The notes beneath the pieces are model-generated. The model was not told the DNA's origin, searched no databases, and saw nothing but the letters and a program-made list of their open reading frames with translations. A program made the position numbers and the translations under genes. This document shows, one piece after another, positions 8,929 through 17,701 of a DNA stretch of 64,000 nucleotides. Within the stretch, counting starts at the first letter, position 1. Each line of letters opens with the position of its first letter. The stretch is from Mesorhizobium sp. NZP2077. Its GTDB lineage: Bacteria; Pseudomonadota; Alphaproteobacteria; Rhizobiales; Rhizobiaceae. The stretch lies in contig NZ_CP051293.1 of the NCBI RefSeq assembly GCF_013170805.1, forward strand, positions 372,001 through 436,000. Direction: 5' to 3'.

Positions 8929-9939
8929 ATGGACAACGGCGCCACAATGCATCTAGCCGTCTCGCCGGTTCCTGACACCTCACCCGGGACGGGGCTGGAA
9001 TTCAATCGCCTGGCCAGCTTCGTGCAAAGGGCCGAGGCGGCCAAATTGGACATGGTGCTGCTTGCCGATGCCGCGCCAACGTCCGGTGGCGAATCCGCGA
9101 ACAAGCCCATGCCCTTTGAATCGACGACTCTGCTGGCCGCGCTGGCGACGGTGACCAACGGGATCGGCCTTGTAGCCGCAGCCTCGACCATGGCCCATCA
9201 GCCCTACAATCTGGGACGTCGTGTCGCTTCGCTCGATATCATCAGCCATGGGCGTGCCGGCTGGAATGCGACGATGGCACAGGTGCCACGCGAGGCTGCC
9301 AATTTCAGCCGACCAGAGGGGTTTTCCGCGGACGACTTTCGCCGCCGCAGCGAGGAGTATATCGGCATCGTTCAAGGCCTGTGGCGGGGCTGGGATAGGG
9401 ACGCGCTGCTGTTCGACAAGAGCGGCGGCCGCTTCCACGACCCTGAAAAGATGCACCTGCTCGACCACAAGGGCGAATTCTTTTCCGTGCGCGGCCCGCT
9501 GAACGTCGCGCGCTCGCCGCAGGACACGCCGGTGCTTGTCTTATCGGGTCTGTCGGAACCCGACTTGGACATTGCAGCTCGCGCCGCCGATGTCATTTTG
9601 CTGGAGAGCGGACCGATCGAAGGCGCGAACTTACGCTATGACAATCTGAAGCGCCGCATCGCTGCCTGCGGGCGCGATCCGGACAGCGTGAAGGTGCTGA
9701 CGAACATCTCGCTTGCCGCCGATGGTAGGCTGACCGCCGCCGCCGACAGGCTGGAAGAACAATTCCACGCGAAAAGCTGCGACGGGTTCAACATCCAGCT
9801 GCCAGCACAGCTTCCGGTGATCGACGAGTTCGCCGATCTTGTCGTGCCGGAGCTGCGGCGGCGTGGCTTGTTTCGAGAGAATTATCGCGGGACTACGCTG
9901 CGCTCGCATCTTGGCCTTGTCGGCGGAGGTGAACAATGA
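8929..9939 (+). CDS. LLM class flavin-dependent monooxygenase (NtaA/SnaA/DszA type, short)
   Basis: 336 aa from the ATG at 8929, preceded by an AGGAA ribosome site 7 bases upstream; an earlier ATG at 8854 has no such site and adds unconserved residues. The bacterial luciferase-like TIM-barrel is shown by GRAGWNATMAQ, RSEEYIGIVQGLWRGW and FFSVRGPLNVARSPQ, the signature of FMNH2-dependent monooxygenases of the nitrilotriacetate/DszA group. Typical members are about 430-450 aa, so this one is short; its neighbour is full length. The genes overlap by 4 bases (ATGA), suggesting co-translation and perhaps a heteromer or tandem steps. The substrate is unknown. No partner flavin reductase is adjacent. 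Confidence 0.82.
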   Translation: MDNGATMHLAVSPVPDTSPGTGLEFNRLASFVQRAEAAKLDMVLLADAAPTSGGESANKPMPFESTTLLAALATVTNGIGLVAAASTMAHQPYNLGRRVASLDIISHGRAGWNATMAQVPREAANFSRPEGFSADDFRRRSEEYIGIVQGLWRGWDRDALLFDKSGGRFHDPEKMHLLDHKGEFFSVRGPLNVARSPQDTPVLVLSGLSEPDLDIAARAADVILLESGPIEGANLRYDNLKRRIAACGRDPDSVKVLTNISLAADGRLTAAADRLEEQFHAKSCDGFNIQLPAQLPVIDEFADLVVPELRRRGLFRENYRGTTLRSHLGLVGGGEQ

Positions 9940-11183
9940 CCGCGCAGATGAAGCTCGGCGCCTTCCTTTGGGCGACCGGCCATCACATCGCCGCCTGGCG
10001 CCACCCTAAGGTGCATGTGACCGCCGGCATCGACATCGACCATTACATCCAACTGGCGCGCACGGCGGAGGCGGCCAAGTTCGACATGATCTTCTGCGAG
10101 GACGCGGCCGGCCTGCGCGAAGCCAATGTCGGCATCGCCAGCCAGACGTCGCGCTCGATCGGCTTCGAGCCGATCAGCCTGCTTTCGGCGCTGGCGGTCC
10201 AAACCAGCCGTATCGGCCTCGTTTCGACAGCCTCGACAAGTTACAACGAGCCTTACGGGCTGGCGCGGACTTTCCTGTCGCTCGACCATCTGAGCGGCGG
10301 CCGGGCCGGCTGGAACCTGGTGACATCAGCCAGCCCGATCGAGGCCGCCAATTTCGGGTCGACCGGGCTCAAGCTCCATGCCGACCGCTACGAGCGGGCG
10401 CGCGAATTCGCCGAGGTGGTCACCGGTCTTTGGCACGGCAAGTCGTCCGGCCATGACGGCCAGAGTTTTTCGGTTCGTGACCCGCTCGACCTGCCGCGAT
10501 CGCCACAAGGCGCGCCAGTCATGGTTCAGGCCGGTGCCTCGGATGTCGGCCGCGACCTTGCCGCCCGCACCGCAGACGTGGTCTTTACGGCGGCGCAAAC
10601 CTTTGAGGAAGCGAAGGCCTTTTACGACGATCTCAAAGGGCGCCTGGCCGCCTATGGACGTGAGCCTGACGACATCAAAATCATGCCCGGCGTTTCACCC
10701 GTGGTGGCGGAAACCGAGACTGAGGCCCGCGAGAAGCATGAGGAGTTGCAGGCGCTGATCCCCGACGATGTCGGCGTGGCGCTGCTGTCCAGCTATCTCA
10801 GCATCTCCGATCTCTGGCGCTATCCGATCGACGGGCCGCTGCCCGAACTACCGGAGAGCGAGGGCATGAAAAGCCGGCAGGCACTGGTCGTCGAGCAATC
10901 GCGCCGCGACGGCCTTTCCATCCGCCAGCTTGCCCGCCATTTCGCCGGCGCGCGCGGCCATTGGCGCATCGTGGGCACGCCGGCGCAGGTCGCCGACGAA
11001 TTGCAATCACGGTTCGAAGGCGGTGCGGCCGACGGCTTCAACGTCATGCCGTCCTATTTCCCCGGCGAACTCGACGCCTTTGCCACGCTAGTCGTGCCGG
11101 AACTGCAGCGGCGCGGGCTCTTCCGCCGCGATTATGAAGGCCGCACGCTGCGCGATCATCTCGGCTTGAAACGGCCGGCTTGA
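9936..11183 (+). CDS. LLM class FMN-dependent monooxygenase (NtaA/DmoA family)
   Basis: 415 aa; its ATG overlaps the previous gene's TGA. Family features: FDMIFCEDAAGLREAN, SGGRAGWNLVTSA, RYERAREFAEVVTGLWHG and the terminal RRGLFRRDYEGRTLRDHLGL. These belong to two-component FMNH2-dependent monooxygenases that oxidise nitrilotriacetate, dimethyl sulfide, dibenzothiophene sulfone or N-heterocycles. It is homologous to the shorter protein just upstream, and both end in the same GLFR-x2-Y-x-G-x-TLR-x-HLG block, so they arose by duplication. The substrate cannot be read from sequence. A GCCGGC inverted repeat (11174-11190) covers the stop codon and separates it from the convergent phzF-like gene. 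Confidence 0.87.
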   Translation: MTAQMKLGAFLWATGHHIAAWRHPKVHVTAGIDIDHYIQLARTAEAAKFDMIFCEDAAGLREANVGIASQTSRSIGFEPISLLSALAVQTSRIGLVSTASTSYNEPYGLARTFLSLDHLSGGRAGWNLVTSASPIEAANFGSTGLKLHADRYERAREFAEVVTGLWHGKSSGHDGQSFSVRDPLDLPRSPQGAPVMVQAGASDVGRDLAARTADVVFTAAQTFEEAKAFYDDLKGRLAAYGREPDDIKIMPGVSPVVAETETEAREKHEELQALIPDDVGVALLSSYLSISDLWRYPIDGPLPELPESEGMKSRQALVVEQSRRDGLSIRQLARHFAGARGHWRIVGTPAQVADELQSRFEGGAADGFNVMPSYFPGELDAFATLVVPELQRRGLFRRDYEGRTLRDHLGLKRPA

Positions 11184-11195
11184 CGCCGGCAGCTC

Positions 11196-12032
11196 CTATG
11201 CTTCCTCCATCATCCGGGCTGTGCCTGAGACCCTGATCGAGCTGCCGATCTCGGGCGCAATGTCGGCGTGCAGGCGCGAACGCATACCCATGTCTTCACC
11301 TTGCACGACATCGATCGCGCCGCCATGCGGCCAGCCGATGTCGCGGAGGTAGCCGGCAAAGGCAGCCGTCGACGCCCCCGTCGCCGGATCCTCATAGACG
11401 CCGCCGGAGGCAAAGGGATTGCGCGTGTGGAACAGCCGCGGCGTTTCGGCATAAGCGAGCAGGATCGTCACCAGCCCTTCGCGCCGCATCAGCACTTGCC
11501 CGGCTTTCAGCTCGTAATGCATGGCGGCCAGTGCTTCGCGCGACTTCAGGGCCAGCACAAGGTGGTCAGCGCCGCCATGGATCAGCGCCGGCGCAATGGT
11601 TGGATCGAGATCGGTCGCGGCATAGCCGAACAGCGCCAGCGCCTCGGCGATCAGCACCGGCGGTGCCGGCCTGCTGCGTGTCGGCGGCGACTGCAAGGCG
11701 GCGGCAATGGTCGCACCGTCGCGGAACCCTTCGACGGTGATGCTGGCCTGGTTGAGGGTCAGCGGGAAAACTCCATCGCCGAACTGCCGGACAAGAGCGG
11801 CTCCCAAGGCGATGGTGGCGTGACCGCAGAAAGGAACTTCGGATTCCGGCGAGAAATAGCGCACCCGCCAGTTGTCACCATCCGGTGCGGCAAAGGCGGT
11901 TTCCGAGAACCCGACCTTCGCCGCCAAACGCTGCATTTCGGCGGCATCGGGCAAGACATCGCCGATCAGTACCCCGGCAGGGTTGCCGCCGGTGTTGCCA
12001 TCCGAAAAGGCCGCGATTTTCAGAACGTTCAT
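11196..12032 (-). CDS. PhzF family phenazine biosynthesis-like isomerase
   Basis: 278 aa. The two-lobed diaminopimelate-epimerase-like fold of PhzF is indicated by KIAAFSDGNTGGNPAGVLIG at the N-terminus, GFSETAFAAP, VPFCGHATIALGAAL and, in the second lobe, DPATGASTAAFAGYL. PhzF itself isomerises dihydro-hydroxyanthranilate. No phenazine genes are near, so this is one of the many PhzF-like proteins of unknown substrate. It lies about 90 bp downstream of xdhC on the same strand and may be the last gene of the uraH-xdhABC transcript. Confidence 0.86.
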   Translation of the reverse strand: MNVLKIAAFSDGNTGGNPAGVLIGDVLPDAAEMQRLAAKVGFSETAFAAPDGDNWRVRYFSPESEVPFCGHATIALGAALVRQFGDGVFPLTLNQASITVEGFRDGATIAAALQSPPTRSRPAPPVLIAEALALFGYAATDLDPTIAPALIHGGADHLVLALKSREALAAMHYELKAGQVLMRREGLVTILLAYAETPRLFHTRNPFASGGVYEDPATGASTAAFAGYLRDIGWPHGGAIDVVQGEDMGMRSRLHADIAPEIGSSIRVSGTARMMEEA

Positions 12033-12124
12033 GTTTCCTCACCTCATGCAGCAACGCGGGGGTGGGTACCGCAAATGCATCTTTCCTGCGATTGGAAAAC
12101 GAAGAAGCCGATGTTCGCCTTTGG

Positions 12125-13216
12125 CTAACCGACCATAACCTTGTCACGCGAAACCTGATGGTCGGCACCCGAGGCAGCGGCGTAAACAACCAACGCCGTC
12201 ATAATCTCGGCGGCCGCAAGTGCGGCGATGACGGGAGGCCGCTTGTCCTTGACGGCATCGCCGCCGATCGGCGAGACGAGACGGGCAAATTCCGTTTCCG
12301 TGCCGTCCCCTGATTTCAGGAACCAGCTCCTGAAGGTGGCTTTCTTGGTCTTCGAGCCGATCATGCCGACATAGGCCGCGTCGTCACGTTTCAGCGCTTC
12401 GGCGACGATCAGGAAATCCAGCGCATGGTCGTGGGTGAGGATGGCGAAAGCCGTGCCGGGGGGCGCTTTGCGAATCTCGGCTTCCGGCATTGGCGTCAGC
12501 CGCGTCTCGACAGTTGCCGGCATGCCTTCCAGTGCCTCGGCCCGTGTCTCTATGACGACGCAGTGCACCGGCAGGAGCGCAATCGTTGACGCCAGCGCCT
12601 GTCCGACATGGCCGCCGCCGAAGATATAGACATGCGGCAGGTGCGCCTCTTCAGCTGCCGCCGCGGCAACCAGTTCGGCTGCAATCGCGGCATCGACCAA
12701 GCGGATCAAGACTTCGACGCGCCCGCCGCAGCATTGGCCGATCTCCGGTCCGAGCGGCACGTCGAGTGTGGCGCAGACTTGATCGACCTCGATGCGGGTT
12801 CCCCTCCCCCTTGGGGGGAGGGTGGCGGCGAAGCCGCCGGGTGGGGTCCTCGCGGCAGTGCTCGACGTCATTGCGGTGCCTCCTGAGAGGATCCCCTCTG
12901 GCCGCTTTGCGGATTGCCCTTCGCCATGGCTACGGGCGCTCGTCGCTGAAAAAGCCAAATCGTTGGCTTTTTCTCGGCCTTCGGCCGACCGCTCCTCTCC
13001 CCCCTCGAGGGGGGAGAAAAGCATCTGCCGGGCCTTGTCGATCGCCATGTACTCGAGCTGGCCGCCGCCGATCGTGCCAAAGATCGCCGCTTGCGAGACG
13101 AGCATGAGCGCGCCCTTCTCGCGAGGCGTCGAGCCCTTGGTGCCGGCCACCTCGACCAAGGAGACCCGGCCGGCGCTGGCGAGAAAGGCTTTCAGGCTTT
13201 GCACTTTCGAGTTCAT
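12125..13216 (-). CDS. xdhC: Xanthine dehydrogenase accessory protein XdhC (with in-frame insert)
   Basis: 363 aa. The XdhC/CoxI N-terminal domain carries EVAGTKGSTPREKGA and GTIGGGQLEYMAI; the C-terminal Rossmann part carries VYIFGGGHVGQALAS and YVGMIGSKTKK. XdhC binds the molybdenum cofactor, promotes its sulfuration and loads it into XdhB. Between KARQML and VCATLDVPLGPEIGQCCGGR the usual linker of roughly 20-25 residues is replaced by about 75 low-complexity residues (about 66-140), encoded by a block of palindromes at 12801-13017. The reading frame stays open and both flanks are conserved, so the protein may still work. It is 61 bp downstream of xdhB. Confidence 0.9.
   Translation of the reverse strand: MNSKVQSLKAFLASAGRVSLVEVAGTKGSTPREKGALMLVSQAAIFGTIGGGQLEYMAIDKARQMLFSPLEGGEERSAEGREKANDLAFSATSARSHGEGQSAKRPEGILSGGTAMTSSTAARTPPGGFAATLPPRGRGTRIEVDQVCATLDVPLGPEIGQCCGGRVEVLIRLVDAAIAAELVAAAAAEEAHLPHVYIFGGGHVGQALASTIALLPVHCVVIETRAEALEGMPATVETRLTPMPEAEIRKAPPGTAFAILTHDHALDFLIVAEALKRDDAAYVGMIGSKTKKATFRSWFLKSGDGTETEFARLVSPIGGDAVKDKRPPVIAALAAAEIMTALVVYAAASGADHQVSRDKVMVG
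12801..13017. repeat. Mosaic palindromic element inserted in frame inside xdhC
   Basis: Five dyads are strung together. A CCCTCCCC-type hairpin with TT centre lies at 12801-12822. GGCGGC/GCCGCC with a 3-base loop lies at 12824-12838. GAAAAAGCCAA/TTGGCTTTTTC (11-bp perfect arms, loop ATCG) lies at 12948-12973. CGGCC/GGCCG lies at 12975-12987. A perfect 22-bp palindrome with 11-bp arms centred on TC|GA lies at 12996-13017. The G/C-tract palindromes at both ends look like the boundaries. The block is unlike the rest of xdhC in composition yet contains no in-frame stop. It resembles intergenic rhizobial palindromic repeats that have entered a gene, as Rickettsia RPE elements do; this comparison is from memory. 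Confidence 0.8.
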
Positions 13217-13277
13217 CTTTAGCTTCCCTATTGGGAAATATAGGCTTTTTCGGCCTGGATTGCACGTTCTGCGCGTT

Positions 13278-15644
13278 TCAGGCGCCTGCCTTGACCTCTC
13301 TCTTCAGCCTCTCGATCGCCATCAGCACGCGTTCTGGCGTCGCCGGCGCATCGAGGCGCGGGCAGATCTTGTGGTCAGCGACACTGGCCACCGCATCCGA
13401 CAGCGCGTGCAGCACCGACATGCCGTGCGGCAGCGGCGGCTCGCCGACCGCCTTGGAGCGGTGGATGGTCGGCTCGTAGGCCTGCGACCAGTCGGTCAGC
13501 GCCACGTTGAAAATCTTCGGCCGGTCGGACGCCAGCGGGATCTTGTAGGTCGACGGCGCATGGGTGCGCAGCCGGCCCTTGCCGTCCCACCACAGTTCCT
13601 CCGTCGTCAGCCAGCCCATGCCCTGTATGAAGCCGCCCTCGACCTGACCAATGTCGATCGCGCGGTTCAACGATCGGCCGCAATCGTGCAGGATATCGGT
13701 GCGCTCGATGACATATTCGCCGGTTAGCGTGTCGACAGACACTTCCGAGCAGGCCGCGCCATAGGCGTAATAGTAGAAGGCGTGGCCCTGGCCCTTGCCG
13801 CGGTCCCAATGGATTTTCGGCGTCTTGTAGAAACCGGCGGCCGAAAGTTGGACGCGCCCGATATAGGCCTGCTTGACCAGATCGTTGAAGCTGACCTCCT
13901 GGTTGCCGACGCGGACGCGATTGGGCAGGAACACCACCTGATCGACCGGAACCTGGTATTTTTCGGCGGCGAAATCGGTCAACCGCTGGCGGATCTGGCG
14001 GGCGGCATTCTGCGCCGCCATGCCGTTGAGGTCAGCGCCGGAGGATGCCGCCGTCGGTGCCGTGTTCGGCACCTTGGCGGTGGTGGTGGCGGTGATTTTC
14101 ACCCGATCGAGATCGATCTGGAATTCCTCCGCCACGACCTGCGCCACCTTTAGGTGCAGGCCCTGCCCCATTTCGGTGCCGCCATGGTTCATGTGCACGG
14201 AACCATCGGCATAGACATGCACCAGTGCGCCGGCCTGGTTGGACTCGGTTTTGGTGAAGGAAATGCCGAACTTGACCGGCGTCAGCGCCAGGCCGCGCTT
14301 GATGAAGCGGCTGTTGGCGTTGAAAGCCCGTATCTCACGCCGACGCCGCGCATAGTTGGCGCTTTCCTCGAGCTCGGCGACGATGCGCTGGATGATGTTG
14401 TCCTCGACCTTCTGGTGATAGGGCGTGACGCAGCGCGCGCCGATCGCCTCCATCGGGTCGTAGAAATTCAACTTGCGGATTTCGAGCGGGTCCTTGCCGA
14501 CGGCGAAGGCGACCTCGTCGATGACGCGCTCGGCGCCGATCATGCCTTGGGGGCCGCCGAAGCCCCGGAAGGCCGTGTTGGAAACGGTGTTGGTGTAAAG
14601 CGGCGCCGACTTGGCGTGGACGTTCGGATAGAAATAGGCGTTGTCGCAATGGAACAGCGCACGGTCGCCGACCGGACCGGACAGGTCGGCCGAGAAGCCG
14701 GCATTGAGTGCGAACATGAAGTCGACGCCGAGGATATTGCCCTCATTGTCGAAGCCGACCTCATAATCGATGGCGAAATCGTGCCGCTTGCCGGTGGCGG
14801 TCATATCCTCGTCGCGGTCGAGCCTGACCTTCACGGCCCGTTTGTGCTTCTTGGCCGCGATCGCGGCGATTGCCGCGCACTGGTTGGCCTGTGTTTCCTT
14901 GCCGCCGAAGCCGCCGCCCATGCGGCGGACTTCGACCGTCACCGCATGGCTCGGCACGCCGAGCACATGGGAAACGAGATGCTGGGTCTCGCTCGGCCCC
15001 TGGGTCGAGCAATAGACCGTGACCTCGTCGTCTTCGCCCGGCACGGCCAACGATACCTGGCCCTCGAGGTAGAAGTGGTCCTGCCCGCCGAGCTTCATCC
15101 GCCCCTTCACCCGACGGGGCGCCGCGGCGATCGCGGCAGCCGGGTCGCCGCGCCGCAAGGTCAACGGGGTGGTAACCAGCCTGTCCTTGATCGGGTCCAG
15201 CGGCCAGATGCCGAGGATCGCGGGAAGCTCATCATATTCGATCCTGGCCAGGCGCGCAGCCCGCCGAGCCGCCTCGCGCGTCTCGCCTATCACCGCGAAG
15301 ATCGGCTGGCCGAAGAACTGCACCTTGCCTTCCGCCAGCACCGGGTCGTCATGCATGTTGCTGGGCGAGACGTCGTTTTCGCCGGGCACGTCGGCATAGG
15401 TCAGCACATCAACGACGCCGGGAGCTGCCCGCACGGCCGAGAGGTCGACACTCTTCAGCGTGCCATGCGCCACCTTCGACAGGCCGAGCCCGACATGCAG
15501 CGTGCCTGCCGGTTCCGGCATGTCGTCGATATAGACGGCGGTGCCGCTGACATGCTTGTGGGCCGAGTCGTGGCGCTGATCGGTGGCGACGCCGCCGACG
15601 ATCTTCTCCGCCTTGAGATTTGATGTGGCGTGCTTGTTCATCAT
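13278..15644 (-). CDS. xdhB: Xanthine dehydrogenase molybdopterin-binding subunit
   Basis: 788 aa, the usual length for bacterial XdhB. Molybdopterin-site features are visible: QDHFYLEGQVSL, QGPSETQHLVSHVLG, RRMGGGFGGKE, AFRGFGGPQGM, GGTEMGQGLHLKV and, near the C-terminus, AVGEPPLPHG, which holds the catalytic Glu. With XdhA it oxidises hypoxanthine and xanthine to urate in the cytoplasm. The xdhB ATG overlaps the xdhA stop (15641-15644). xdhC follows 61 bp after xdhB. No truncation or frameshift is seen. Confidence 0.95.
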   Translation of the reverse strand: MMNKHATSNLKAEKIVGGVATDQRHDSAHKHVSGTAVYIDDMPEPAGTLHVGLGLSKVAHGTLKSVDLSAVRAAPGVVDVLTYADVPGENDVSPSNMHDDPVLAEGKVQFFGQPIFAVIGETREAARRAARLARIEYDELPAILGIWPLDPIKDRLVTTPLTLRRGDPAAAIAAAPRRVKGRMKLGGQDHFYLEGQVSLAVPGEDDEVTVYCSTQGPSETQHLVSHVLGVPSHAVTVEVRRMGGGFGGKETQANQCAAIAAIAAKKHKRAVKVRLDRDEDMTATGKRHDFAIDYEVGFDNEGNILGVDFMFALNAGFSADLSGPVGDRALFHCDNAYFYPNVHAKSAPLYTNTVSNTAFRGFGGPQGMIGAERVIDEVAFAVGKDPLEIRKLNFYDPMEAIGARCVTPYHQKVEDNIIQRIVAELEESANYARRRREIRAFNANSRFIKRGLALTPVKFGISFTKTESNQAGALVHVYADGSVHMNHGGTEMGQGLHLKVAQVVAEEFQIDLDRVKITATTTAKVPNTAPTAASSGADLNGMAAQNAARQIRQRLTDFAAEKYQVPVDQVVFLPNRVRVGNQEVSFNDLVKQAYIGRVQLSAAGFYKTPKIHWDRGKGQGHAFYYYAYGAACSEVSVDTLTGEYVIERTDILHDCGRSLNRAIDIGQVEGGFIQGMGWLTTEELWWDGKGRLRTHAPSTYKIPLASDRPKIFNVALTDWSQAYEPTIHRSKAVGEPPLPHGMSVLHALSDAVASVADHKICPRLDAPATPERVLMAIERLKREVKAGA

Positions 15645-17122
15645 GCCGCCTCGTTGCGGGACACCTGGAAGGGCGCCCTGGTGCCGGTGGTCTCGACGAA
15701 GAAGCGCAGCAACAGGTTTTTCGCCGCCAGAGCCCGGTATTCTGCTGACGCCCGCATGTCGGTGAGCGGGGTGAAATCCCTGGCGTATTCGGCCATCGCC
15801 GTGTCGACCGTCTCTTCGGTCCAGGGTTTGCCGAGCAGCGCCTTTTCGACAGAAAACGCTCGTTTCGGCGTCGCCGCCATGCCGCCATAAGCGATGCGCA
15901 TATCGGCGACCGTGCCGTCCTTGGCCAGCGCCAGGAAGAAGGCGCCGAGGGCGGCGGTGATGTCCTCGTCGCGGCGCTTTGTAATTTTGTAGACGGCAAA
16001 TTTCGTGCCCTTGGCCGGGACAGTGACGTGCACGGCCTCGACGAACTCGCCGGGCTGCCGGTCCTGCTTGCCATAGGCGATGAAGAAGGTTTCCAGCGGG
16101 ATCGTGCGCCGCTTCTTGCCCTTGCGCAACGTCAGGCGCGCGCCGAGTGCGATCAAGGGTGGTGGCGTGTCGCCGATCGGCGAGCCATTGGCGATGTTGC
16201 CGCCGATGGTGCCCATGTTGCGCACCTGTTCACCGCCGATGCGGTCGAACAACGGCCCCAGCGCCGGGATACGCTTGGCGAGCGTCGAGAAGGCTTCGGT
16301 GTAGGTGACGCCGGCGCCGATCGAGATGACGCCCTTGTCTTCCGAGATGGTGCACAGCCCGTCGAGATTGCCGATGAAGACCACCGGCGAGATATCGCGC
16401 ATGTGCTTGGTCACCCACAGGCCGACGTCGGTCGAACCGGCAACGATGGTGGCGCCGGGTTCGTTGTCCAGTATGGTGGCGAAATCGTCGACATTGGCCG
16501 GCACGATGAGCCGCGCCTTGGCTGAACCGATCTCGACCCGCGCGCCGTCCCGCAAGGCTTCGAGCCTCGCCGTGATCGCCTTGCGCTCCACCGCCAGCGG
16601 ATCCTTCGCCACCTTGCCGTAGCTGGAGATGGCGTGCGCGGCGCGCATGATCGCCTCGTAGCCGGTGCAGCGGCAGAGATTGCCTTGCAAGGCCTTTTCG
16701 ATCGCCGCGTTCGATGGGTCCGGCGACTTCATCCACAGGCCATAGAGCGACATGACGAAGCCCGGCGTGCAGAAGCCGCATTGCGAGCCGTGGAAATCGA
16801 CCATCGCCTGCTGCACAGGGTGCAACTGGCCGGGCTCGCCGCGCAGATGCTCGACCGTCACGACATGAGTGCCGTCGAGCGAGCCGACGAAGCGGATGCA
16901 GGCATTGACGCTTTCATAGACCAGTCCGCCGGCCGATAGCTTGCCGACCAGCACGGTGCAGGCGCCGCAATCACCCTCGGCGCAGCCTTCCTTGGTACCG
17001 CGCAGCGACCGGTCGAGCCGCAGCCAGTCGAGCAAGGTCGCGTCGGGTGCCACCGACGACAACACGACATCCCTGCCATTGAGGATGAAGCGGATCTCGT
17101 TGCGGACGGAAATCTTGGCCAT
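15641..17122 (-). CDS. xdhA: Xanthine dehydrogenase small subunit (2Fe-2S and FAD)
   Basis: 493 aa. The N-terminal plant-type ferredoxin domain has CAEGDCGACTVLVG and a C. The second all-helical 2Fe-2S domain has QCGFCTPGFVMSLYG and GNLCRCTGY. The FAD domain begins near residue 190 (IVPANVDD, IVAGSTDVGLWVTK, TIGGNIANGSPIGD), and a CO-dehydrogenase flavoprotein C-terminal domain completes the subunit. It moves electrons from the molybdenum site in XdhB to NAD+. It lies 3 bp downstream of uraH and overlaps xdhB by 4 bp. Confidence 0.95.
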   Translation of the reverse strand: MAKISVRNEIRFILNGRDVVLSSVAPDATLLDWLRLDRSLRGTKEGCAEGDCGACTVLVGKLSAGGLVYESVNACIRFVGSLDGTHVVTVEHLRGEPGQLHPVQQAMVDFHGSQCGFCTPGFVMSLYGLWMKSPDPSNAAIEKALQGNLCRCTGYEAIMRAAHAISSYGKVAKDPLAVERKAITARLEALRDGARVEIGSAKARLIVPANVDDFATILDNEPGATIVAGSTDVGLWVTKHMRDISPVVFIGNLDGLCTISEDKGVISIGAGVTYTEAFSTLAKRIPALGPLFDRIGGEQVRNMGTIGGNIANGSPIGDTPPPLIALGARLTLRKGKKRRTIPLETFFIAYGKQDRQPGEFVEAVHVTVPAKGTKFAVYKITKRRDEDITAALGAFFLALAKDGTVADMRIAYGGMAATPKRAFSVEKALLGKPWTEETVDTAMAEYARDFTPLTDMRASAEYRALAAKNLLLRFFVETTGTRAPFQVSRNEAA

Positions 17123-17125
17123 GCC

Positions 17126-17500
17126 TCAGCTCCCCCTGTAGGTCGAATAGCCGTAGGGCGAGATCAGCAATGGTACATGATAGTGCACCGCCTCCGCCAT
17201 GCCGAAGCGGATCGGCACACTGTCGAGGAAGGCCGGCTCGGGCAGTTTTGTGCCCTGGCCGCGCAAATAATCGCCGGCCGCGAACACCAGCTCGTATTCG
17301 CCGGTACGGAATTCCGCTCCGGCGAGGAGTGGTGCGTCGCAACGGCCGTCGGCATTGGTGACAACGGTCTTCAGATGTTTCCGGGCGTCGCCCTCAAGGT
17401 GATAAAGCGCGATCGACAATCCAGCCGCCGGCTTGCCGGTCGCCGTGTCCAGCACGTGGGTCGTCAGGCGCCCGCCATCGGCTTTCGACGTTTCTGCCAT
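17126..17500 (-). CDS. uraH: 5-Hydroxyisourate hydrolase (transthyretin-like)
   Basis: 124 aa from the ATG at 17500, which has a GGGAGG site 6 bases upstream; a longer start at 17542 is not supported. The family marks are [17 protein letters not shown] at the N-terminus, [14 protein letters not shown] in the middle and the C-terminal tetrapeptide YRGS, the hallmark that separates HIU hydrolases from true transthyretins. It opens 5-hydroxyisourate, made by PuuD, to OHCU, the substrate of the decarboxylase domain encoded divergently at 17.7 kb. It is first in the uraH-xdhABC group. Confidence 0.94.
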   Translation of the reverse strand: MAETSKADGGRLTTHVLDTATGKPAAGLSIALYHLEGDARKHLKTVVTNADGRCDAPLLAGAEFRTGEYELVFAAGDYLRGQGTKLPEPAFLDSVPIRFGMAEAVHYHVPLLISPYGYSTYRGS

Positions 17501-17538
17501 TGGCCGCCTCCCTTTCCAGTATGAACGAACTGGCTGGT

Positions 17539-17564
17539 ACAATCGAACACTAGTGATGAATTGT
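17539..17564. promoter_or_regulatory. Dyad in the uraH/puuE divergent promoter region
   Basis: A 26-bp two-tier inverted repeat: ACAAT, 4 bases, CACTAGTG (perfect 8-bp palindrome), 4 bases, ATTGT. It lies 39 bp upstream of uraH and about 140 bp upstream of puuE, where a single regulator could control both arms of urate breakdown. No regulator gene is adjacent; the LysR at 7.9 kb is a candidate only by theme. Which protein binds is unknown. Confidence 0.55.
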
Positions 17565-17701
17565 GCGCCAATTAAAGGCGATGCATAAGTCCCGGTCGAG
17601 CGGAGTGCGACAAAAACACTTTCAAAAATTTTCGGGGGAATGCGAGAAGCACCCTTTCGATATCCTGATCATAGTTCGGGCGATGCCCGGCCGGAGGGAC
17701 A

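Noticed and set aside
14154..15623. A 489-codon open frame opposite xdhB
   Set aside because: It is a GC-rich antisense shadow of a clearly conserved gene and has no recognisable motif.
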